Shown: positions 31,089 through 36,391 of the stretch, piece by piece
Layout: each line of letters starts with the position of its first letter
Numbering within the stretch: position 1 is the stretch's first letter
Position numbers and translations under genes: made by a program
Notes under the pieces: generated by a model
The model's database searches: none
Seen by the model: the letters and a program-made list of their open reading frames with translations, nothing else
Told to the model about the DNA's origin: nothing
Assembly: GCF_003946205.1 (NCBI RefSeq)
Contig: NZ_RHOS01000021.1
Location: 1 to 36,391 of the forward strand
DNA length: 36,391 nucleotides
Direction: 5' to 3'
From: Companilactobacillus keshanensis
GTDB taxonomy: Bacteria; Bacillota; Bacilli; Lactobacillales; Lactobacillaceae

Positions 31089-31133
31089 AGGAGTTGTCTA
31101 ACGATTGAAATAGTCAGTCGTTAGACAACTCCT
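31089..31133. terminator. Long hairpin ending the three-gene operon
   Basis: A stem of up to 20 bp (31089-31108 and 31114-31133; 16 bp perfect, then G-U pairing) with a five-base loop, followed by CTTTACTAATTTT. It separates convergent genes and probably ends both. Confidence 0.7.
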
Positions 31134-31189
31134 CTTTACTAATTTTAAAAACTTAAAATATATTTTATTTACAAATTATTCAATGTTCA

Positions 31190-31756
31190 TTATTTTTTAG
31201 GCATATTCTTATGTAAAACTTTAGCAGGACTTCCAGCAATAATCACGTTGTCACCAAATGATTTAGTAACTGTTGAATTAGCACCAATAATCACGTTGTT
31301 GCCTAAAGTAACACCTGGCAAAATGACTGCATTGGCACCGATCCAAACGTTATCACCAATAGTTACTGGTTTACCTAGTCCAATGAAATTAGCTCTTTGT
31401 GTAGGATCATAAGGGTGATATGCCGCGTAAATTTGAGCATGTGGTGCCATCAGACAGTGATCCCCAATAGTAACTGGTGCAATATCTAAAATGACATTAT
31501 CGTAGTTACACAAGAAATTATCACCAACATGTATGTTATAACCAAAGTCACAACGAAAATTTGGTTGAATATATGGATCTTTACCAACTGAACCAAACAA
31601 TTGGCGAATAATTTTATCCTTCTGTTCAACCGCCGTATCATCTAATTCATTTAATATCTTACATAATCGTCTTGATTTAGTTTCATCAGCAGCTAATTCT
31701 GAGTCCATGATTTGATATGGCTCACCAGCTAAAAATTTTTCTTTTTCAGTCTTCAT
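31190..31756 (-). CDS. Maltose/galactoside O-acetyltransferase-like protein
   Basis: A 188-residue hexapeptide-repeat acetyltransferase of the Maa/LacA/NodL group. It has an N-terminal helical Maa domain (MKTEKEKFLAGEPY), then left-handed beta-helix repeats, catalytic H114 (AAYHPYD), and the C-terminal IIAGSPAKVL. It transfers acetyl from acetyl-CoA to sugars. GGGGGC lies before the ATG. The disulfide reductase gene ends 43 bp upstream, so co-transcription is possible. Confidence 0.92.
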   Translation of the reverse strand: MKTEKEKFLAGEPYQIMDSELAADETKSRRLCKILNELDDTAVEQKDKIIRQLFGSVGKDPYIQPNFRCDFGYNIHVGDNFLCNYDNVILDIAPVTIGDHCLMAPHAQIYAAYHPYDPTQRANFIGLGKPVTIGDNVWIGANAVILPGVTLGNNVIIGANSTVTKSFGDNVIIAGSPAKVLHKNMPKK

Positions 31757-31799
31757 TAGTAATTTGCCCCCTATTTCTAAGGACCATTATACTACGCAA

Positions 31800-33140
31800 T
31801 TAGAGCAAATATTCTAGGTCGCTGGCTGGTGTAGGATAGCCAAAAATCGTATTTTCAATCTCATCATATTTCATTTTCTTATTGATGGCAATTGTCAGAT
31901 AATTAATGACCTCATCCGCCTCATTACTAAGAATAGTAGCCCCAACTATTTGACGATCTTTATCAAAGATAACTTTAGCTTTTGCAACATGCTCACCAGT
32001 ACGATAATAAGTAAACCATTTTGTTAGATCCTGATCGACTATTTGATAGTCATCAGGGTTCTTTCTAGCTTCAACCGCACTGATTCCTACCTTAGCAAGT
32101 TCTGGTCCGCCATAGACTAGCGTTGGTGTGGCTGGATAGGCAATTTCATGACTTTGACTACCGATGATAACACTTGCCACATAACGAGCCTCAAAGCCTG
32201 CTACGGGAGTCAATTTGGGTGCCACTTTATCTAAGACATCCCCGATTGCATAAATTTTAGGGTTAGTAGTTTGTAAATAACCATTAGTTTGAATACCTTT
32301 ATTATCAAATTTTACATTAGCCTTATCCAAAGCTAGATTTTCAACATTAGGAATTCTTCCAGTCGCACCAACGATCAAATCACTATCTAGACTAAAATTA
32401 TTAGCCTTTAAGGTATATCCGTTAGTACTTTTTTTAATGGCATTTGTATCAATATTAAAGTGAAATTGAATACCACGACGTTGTAATTGTTCAACTAATT
32501 CGTCAACATATGACTTATCAAACTCTTTCAATGGACGATCATTATGATGGACAATATGTACTTCAGCTCCAGTTGAACTAGCAATTGTAGCCAATTCAAA
32601 AGCAATATATCCTGCACCGATGAAAGTGATTTTTTTAGGCATTGATTTCAAATTCATAAAGTCAGTACTTGTTAATAAATTCTCATTGCCAGCAATATTT
32701 AAGCGACTAGGTCTTTGTCCAGTAGCAATCACAAAATTATTTGCTTGATATACTTCATCGTTTACTTCAACTTGATCAGAAGAAATAAATTTAGGTTCCC
32801 CATCAATAGCAGTTATACCCGCACTGACGATTCCATCACGACTACCTTTAGGTATTTTATTTGTATAGGTTTCTTTGAAGGTTTCAATTTCGCTCCAGTT
32901 TACCCAAGGAATCTCAGAAAATCCCTTACCCTGTAACTGTTCAATTCGATCCCGTGCTTGAACACCACTCAATAGCATTTTTTTAGGATCGCACCCTCGA
33001 TTAGGACAAGTTCCACCCCATTGGTAATTTTCAATCACGGCAACATTTTTATCAGCGGCTTTTAACGCATATGCTTCTGCCAAGCCGGCTGGTCCTCCAC
33101 CAATTACAATTGCATCATAGTTATTATTTGACTTCACCAT
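31800..33140 (-). CDS. Glutathione reductase-like FAD disulfide oxidoreductase
   Basis: A 446-residue flavoprotein with FAD loop GGGPAGL (14-20), redox disulfide GGTCPNRGCDPKK (C45 and C50), NAD(P) loop GAGYIA (175-180), ATGRIPN, and a C-terminal dimer domain. In classical enzymes the C-terminus carries the catalytic His of HPT(x)xE; here the sequence reads GYPTPASDLEYLL, with Tyr435 at the His position. The substrate is therefore unclear (glutathione, bacillithiol-type thiols or another disulfide). The ATG at 33140 has GGGAGGT six bases upstream. It lies just after the lepA terminator. Confidence 0.88.
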   Translation of the reverse strand: MVKSNNNYDAIVIGGGPAGLAEAYALKAADKNVAVIENYQWGGTCPNRGCDPKKMLLSGVQARDRIEQLQGKGFSEIPWVNWSEIETFKETYTNKIPKGSRDGIVSAGITAIDGEPKFISSDQVEVNDEVYQANNFVIATGQRPSRLNIAGNENLLTSTDFMNLKSMPKKITFIGAGYIAFELATIASSTGAEVHIVHHNDRPLKEFDKSYVDELVEQLQRRGIQFHFNIDTNAIKKSTNGYTLKANNFSLDSDLIVGATGRIPNVENLALDKANVKFDNKGIQTNGYLQTTNPKIYAIGDVLDKVAPKLTPVAGFEARYVASVIIGSQSHEIAYPATPTLVYGGPELAKVGISAVEARKNPDDYQIVDQDLTKWFTYYRTGEHVAKAKVIFDKDRQIVGATILSNEADEVINYLTIAINKKMKYDEIENTIFGYPTPASDLEYLL

Positions 33141-33161
33141 CAAAATACCTCCCAAATAAAA

Positions 33162-33191
33162 AACACTTATAACATTTTCATTATAAGTGTT
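33162..33191 (-). terminator. lepA terminator
   Basis: A perfect 11-bp stem AACACTTATAA / TTATAAGTGTT (33162-33172 and 33181-33191) with an eight-base loop, followed on the minus strand by TTTTATTT. It separates lepA from the disulfide reductase gene, whose ribosome site starts right after it. Confidence 0.85.
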
Positions 33192-33217
33192 CTGATTAAA
33201 TTTAATTATATATTTGC

Positions 33218-35059
33218 TTATTCGTCGCCTTTACCTTTATTTAAGTTAAGGACAGTCATGAAGGCTTCTTGAGGAATTGCTACTTTTCCAACTTCCTTCA
33301 TACGTTTCTTACCGGCCTTTTGCTTGTTCAACAACTTATCACGACGTGTTCTGTCACCACCATAAAGTTTAGCAGTAACATCCTTACGATAGGCCTTAAC
33401 TGTTGCACGAGCAACGACTTTATTACCAATAGCAGCTTGAACAGGAATTTCAAACATTTGACGCGGAATAACTTCCTTCAAACGAGAAACAATATCACGT
33501 CCACGTTGATAGGCAAAGTCACGATGCACTATGAAACTAAGAGCATCGACAATCTCGCCATTCAAAAGAATATCCATTTTTACCAAGTCACTTGCTTCAT
33601 AAGCATCAACATCATAATCCAATGAGGCATAACCTTTAGTATTAGATTTTAAGTCATCAAAGAAATCAAAGATGATTTCTAGTAATGGCAACTTATAAAT
33701 GACGTTAACTCGATATTTGTCTAAATAATCCATCGTAACGAATTGTCCACGTTTACGTTGGCACAATTCCATAACAGGACCAACATAGTCTTCTGGGACC
33801 ATTATTTCGGCCCTGACGTATGGTTCACGCACTTCTTGAATCTCCGAAGCATCGGGCAACTCAGCCGGGTTATCAACGATGATTTCTTCACCGCTAGTTG
33901 TCGTAACATGATAATCAACTGATGGCGAAGTAATAATCAGATCAAGATCAAATTCTCTTTCCAAACGTTCCTGGACAACATCCATATGCAAAAGTCCTAA
34001 GAATCCAACACGAAAACCAAATCCTAATGCTTGGGATGTTTCTGGTTCGTATTCCAATGCCGCATCATTTAATTTCAACTTCTCTAAAGCCTCATGAAGA
34101 TCCTCGTATCTCGCGTTATCAACTGGATACATACCAGCATATACCATTGGTGTACTCTTGCGATAACCGGTCAATGCTTCATCAGTTGGATTATCAGCCA
34201 AAGTAACTGTATCACCAACTTGAGTTTCAATAACTGACTTGATACTAGCTGTAATATATCCAACATCCCCAGCCATCAAATAGTCACGAGAAACAGCCTT
34301 AGGTGACATAACACCAACATCAGTAACTTCAAAGGTCTTCTTATTGCTCATCAACTGAATTGTATCACCGACTTTTACCAAGCCTTCACGAACTCGAACA
34401 TTCAAAACAACACCACGATAACTGTCATAGACAGAATCAAAGATCAAGGCTTTTAGCGGTTTATCAATGTCCCCTTCAGGAGCAGGAAAATCAGACACGA
34501 TTCTTTCCAACAATTCGTCAATACCTAAACCTGTTTTGGCACTAGTCATAACGGCATTTTTAGCATCGATCCCAATCATTTCTTCGATCTCCTCTTGAAC
34601 CTTTTCAGGTTGAGCAGATGGTAGATCAACTTTATTAATGACTGGCAATATTTCCAAGTCATTATCAATTGCTAAGTATGAATTGGCTAAAGTTTGTGCT
34701 TCCACACCTTGAGCCGCATCAACAACCAACAAAGCACCTTCACAGGCAGCCAAGGAACGTGAGACCTCATACGAAAAGTCCACGTGTCCCGGCGTATCGA
34801 TTAAATGAAAAATATAATCTTTGCCATCTTTGGCTTCATATTCCAATTCAACCGCATTTAATTTAATTGTAATTCCACGTTCACGCTCAAGATCCATATC
34901 ATCTAGAATTTGGGCCTTCATTTCACGTTTGGAAACTGTTTTTGTCTTTTCTAGAATACGATCAGCAATTGTTGATTTACCATGATCGATATGCGCTACG
35001 ATAGAAAAATTACGAATTCTCTTTTGTCGTTCTTTTAATTTATCAAGATCTAGATCCAT
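33218..35059 (-). CDS. lepA: LepA (elongation factor 4)
   Basis: A 613-residue translational GTPase, full length. G1 is AHIDHGKST (22-30), G3 DTPGH (88-92), and G4 NKVD (142-145). The C-terminal LepA-specific domain includes [22 protein letters not shown], here spread over about residues 573-594. It is a conserved chromosomal gene acting on ribosomes. GAAGGGA precedes the ATG. As a core gene it shows that the segment between the two IS ends is not simply a mobile unit. Confidence 0.97.
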   Translation of the reverse strand: MDLDLDKLKERQKRIRNFSIVAHIDHGKSTIADRILEKTKTVSKREMKAQILDDMDLERERGITIKLNAVELEYEAKDGKDYIFHLIDTPGHVDFSYEVSRSLAACEGALLVVDAAQGVEAQTLANSYLAIDNDLEILPVINKVDLPSAQPEKVQEEIEEMIGIDAKNAVMTSAKTGLGIDELLERIVSDFPAPEGDIDKPLKALIFDSVYDSYRGVVLNVRVREGLVKVGDTIQLMSNKKTFEVTDVGVMSPKAVSRDYLMAGDVGYITASIKSVIETQVGDTVTLADNPTDEALTGYRKSTPMVYAGMYPVDNARYEDLHEALEKLKLNDAALEYEPETSQALGFGFRVGFLGLLHMDVVQERLEREFDLDLIITSPSVDYHVTTTSGEEIIVDNPAELPDASEIQEVREPYVRAEIMVPEDYVGPVMELCQRKRGQFVTMDYLDKYRVNVIYKLPLLEIIFDFFDDLKSNTKGYASLDYDVDAYEASDLVKMDILLNGEIVDALSFIVHRDFAYQRGRDIVSRLKEVIPRQMFEIPVQAAIGNKVVARATVKAYRKDVTAKLYGGDRTRRDKLLNKQKAGKKRMKEVGKVAIPQEAFMTVLNLNKGKGDE

Positions 35060-35159
35060 AAATTATTCCCTTCTATCACTTCAATTATTACTTAAAGTTA
35101 ATTCTCATCTTATCTATTTTACACTATTTCAATCTATACCACCATGAATCAGGCCATTC

Positions 35160-36197
35160 TTAAATGTCATCAAAATGGGGGCGTGAGTTTTCTGACTGAA
35201 TTATTTTTAATTTGAATATTTTGGCGAAAAATTGCTTATACATAGTAAAGATAATTATTAAAAGAATCGCAACAACAATAACAACCGTTATTGAAAAATA
35301 ACCTTTCAAATTAAAAGACATCATAAAAGCAATTGCCTCCGAAGCTCCACCAATCAAAAAAGAAATAAGAATTATTCTTGTAGCTACATAAATTTTTTGT
35401 AAATATTTTGCCCTAGATGAAATGGAATTTCTTCTATTCAAGTAATCAGCAGAATTTGAGATAAATGCCGGAAATTGAACAGATCCTCTGGGACCAGTAA
35501 ACTTGATTCCCTCTTCTGTCGAATGCCAACCAAGTTTAAAAAGAAACCAATAATTAAAGTCAGTTACGATCAAAAACACGGCGGACATTATACCTAAGGT
35601 AAAAAAGGGCGAAAACATATTTCCCTTAAAAATCACCTCGCTATAAATTAACATATGAACCCATGCTAAAAGTCCCGCAACAGTTTGAAATAGTAACCAC
35701 ACAAGAAGGACCCCTGATGATGAAATCGTCGAACTTTCAATATCAACTTTGGGCATATCTTTAACATCAGGATCCTCATTCATTAATTTCTTCATAAATT
35801 CAATAGACTCTTTAGATTTCCAACTAGATATTCCGGTGAAAACAATTTGTATCTTTTGACCATCTTTTAGAGAGAATATCATAAATTTAACATTTGATTT
35901 ACGTATTAATTCTATGTAAAGAATTTCTTGCCAACGTAAAACTACGCTTTCTTTAAAATAATTGGGAATGACTCTCACTCCATAATTATCTATAACTAAA
36001 ACTTCACGTCTAAGAAATTGTAAAATAGCGACGATTATAGCATATATACCAAACGGAATAATTATTAATGACAATAGATCATATTCAATTTTTACAGAAA
36101 CTTCAAACAATAATTTTGATGTCCAAATCAATAATCCGCCAAATATAATTTCCCATAACATCGGAAAAAAGCTCCGTTTATATATACGTTGATTCAT
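35160..36197 (-). CDS. Membrane protein of unknown function
   Basis: About 345 residues. Two hydrophobic helices lie near the N-terminus (about 10-35 and 40-62), followed by a beta-rich soluble part (VLVIDNYGVRVIPNYFKESVVL, read around 68-90, then WQEILYIELIRKSN) that resembles a bacterial PH-like domain, then two or three helices, another short soluble stretch, and two C-terminal helices. I know no function. The ATG at 36197 is chosen because GGGGGA lies seven bases upstream. It stands alone between lepA and an IS element. Confidence 0.75.
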   Translation of the reverse strand: MNQRIYKRSFFPMLWEIIFGGLLIWTSKLLFEVSVKIEYDLLSLIIIPFGIYAIIVAILQFLRREVLVIDNYGVRVIPNYFKESVVLRWQEILYIELIRKSNVKFMIFSLKDGQKIQIVFTGISSWKSKESIEFMKKLMNEDPDVKDMPKVDIESSTISSSGVLLVWLLFQTVAGLLAWVHMLIYSEVIFKGNMFSPFFTLGIMSAVFLIVTDFNYWFLFKLGWHSTEEGIKFTGPRGSVQFPAFISNSADYLNRRNSISSRAKYLQKIYVATRIILISFLIGGASEAIAFMMSFNLKGYFSITVVIVVAILLIIIFTMYKQFFAKIFKLKIIQSENSRPHFDDI

Positions 36198-36270
36198 CAC
36201 CGTATCCCCCAAAATATATTATTAATAATAGTAACAAAAAAGGAAATCTTAATTTTAGATAATTATGAAG

Positions 36271-36391
36271 TGCCCTAAAATTGTTAGACATAATCTAACA
36301 ACTTTGGGGGAACTTTTTTTTATGACCAAATACTCTTCAGAATTCAAAGTCAAACTAGTAAATGAATACTTTGATGGACAAATTTCTATAC
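36271..36391 (+). mobile_element. Left end of an IS3-family (IS150-like) insertion sequence
   Basis: The terminus seems to start TGCCCTAAAATTG at 36271. A hairpin follows (TTGTTAGA 36281-36288, TCTAACAA 36294-36301), then GGGGGAA and the transposase OrfA start. Orientation is the same as that of the IS tail at the start of the window. The rest lies beyond the window. Confidence 0.75.
36322..36391 (+). CDS. IS3-family transposase OrfA, N-terminal part (cut by the window edge)
   Basis: 23 codons starting MTKYSSEFKVKLVNEYFDG, the beginning of the HTH (HTH_29/InsE type) domain of IS150-group OrfA proteins, which usually start MTKYSxEFKxKLVxEYL. GGGGGA lies upstream. The helix-turn-helix and the frameshift region to OrfB are outside the window. 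Confidence 0.8.
   Translation, partial: MTKYSSEFKVKLVNEYFDGQISI

Noticed and set aside
1-36391. Composite transposon carrying the nitrate island
   Set aside because: The segment between the IS ends includes lepA, a core chromosomal gene, and several unrelated operons, so a single mobile unit is unlikely. Only the IS edges are visible.

Overview
The window looks like chromosomal DNA from a low-GC lactic acid bacterium of the Lactobacillaceae. A Companilactobacillus-like species is my best guess, but this rests on protein style and AT-rich codon use, not on a search. It carries a dissimilatory nitrate reductase island with nearly everything needed to build and control the enzyme. I see no tRNA, rRNA or CRISPR array.

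Layout. 1-140 is the tail of an IS3-family (IS150-like) element, and 36271-36391 is the head of another in the same orientation. 141-2918 holds an arginase-family enzyme, an ArsR regulator and an AI-2E-type permease. Two matching palindromes suggest that the ArsR protein controls itself and the arginase gene. 2917-3777 is an aldo/keto reductase. 4023-15507 (minus strand) is one tightly coupled operon: narG-narH-narJ-narI, a FecCD-type ABC importer (permease, ATPase, binding protein), moaE, moaD, a nitrate/nitrite transporter, and a SufT-like Fe-S assembly protein. Diverging from it, 15621-19281 (plus strand) is moeB-moaB-moeA-mobB-mobA and a small coiled-coil protein of unknown role. 19396-21121 is a compact archaeal/eukaryote-style prolyl-tRNA synthetase behind a T-box with a CCU specifier. 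21139-22008 is a truncated SufD-like gene. 22215-25429 holds moaC, a degenerate MobA-like protein, and nreA-nreB-nreC (nitrate/oxygen sensing). 25466-26362 is an Rgg-like regulator and 26518-27516 is moaA. 27617-28701 is an HMA protein coupled to an EamA permease. 28840-31059 is a three-gene operon of unknown function whose last protein has the isoprenyl diphosphate synthase fold pattern without either aspartate-rich motif. The rest is a sugar O-acetyltransferase, a disulfide reductase, lepA, and an unknown membrane protein.

How the genes fit together. moaA, B, C, D, E, moeA, moeB, mobA and mobB together make the bis-MGD cofactor for NarG. The FecCD-type importer inside the nar operon is a good candidate for the missing molybdate uptake system. 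The transporter would bring in nitrate and export nitrite; no nitrite reductase is visible. NreABC is the likely controller: sequences resembling the staphylococcal NreC box (TAGGG-N4-CCCTA) lie before narG/moeB, moaA and, with one extra base, moaC. Heme and menaquinone synthesis genes, which NarI needs for electron delivery, are not in the window.

The most interesting items are the operon with the motif-less prenyl-synthase-like protein (28840-31059), an NreB that keeps only one of the two Cys pairs expected for its Fe-S cluster, the eroded MobA-like protein after moaC, the coiled-coil protein ending the cofactor operon, and the shared ArsR/arginase palindrome.
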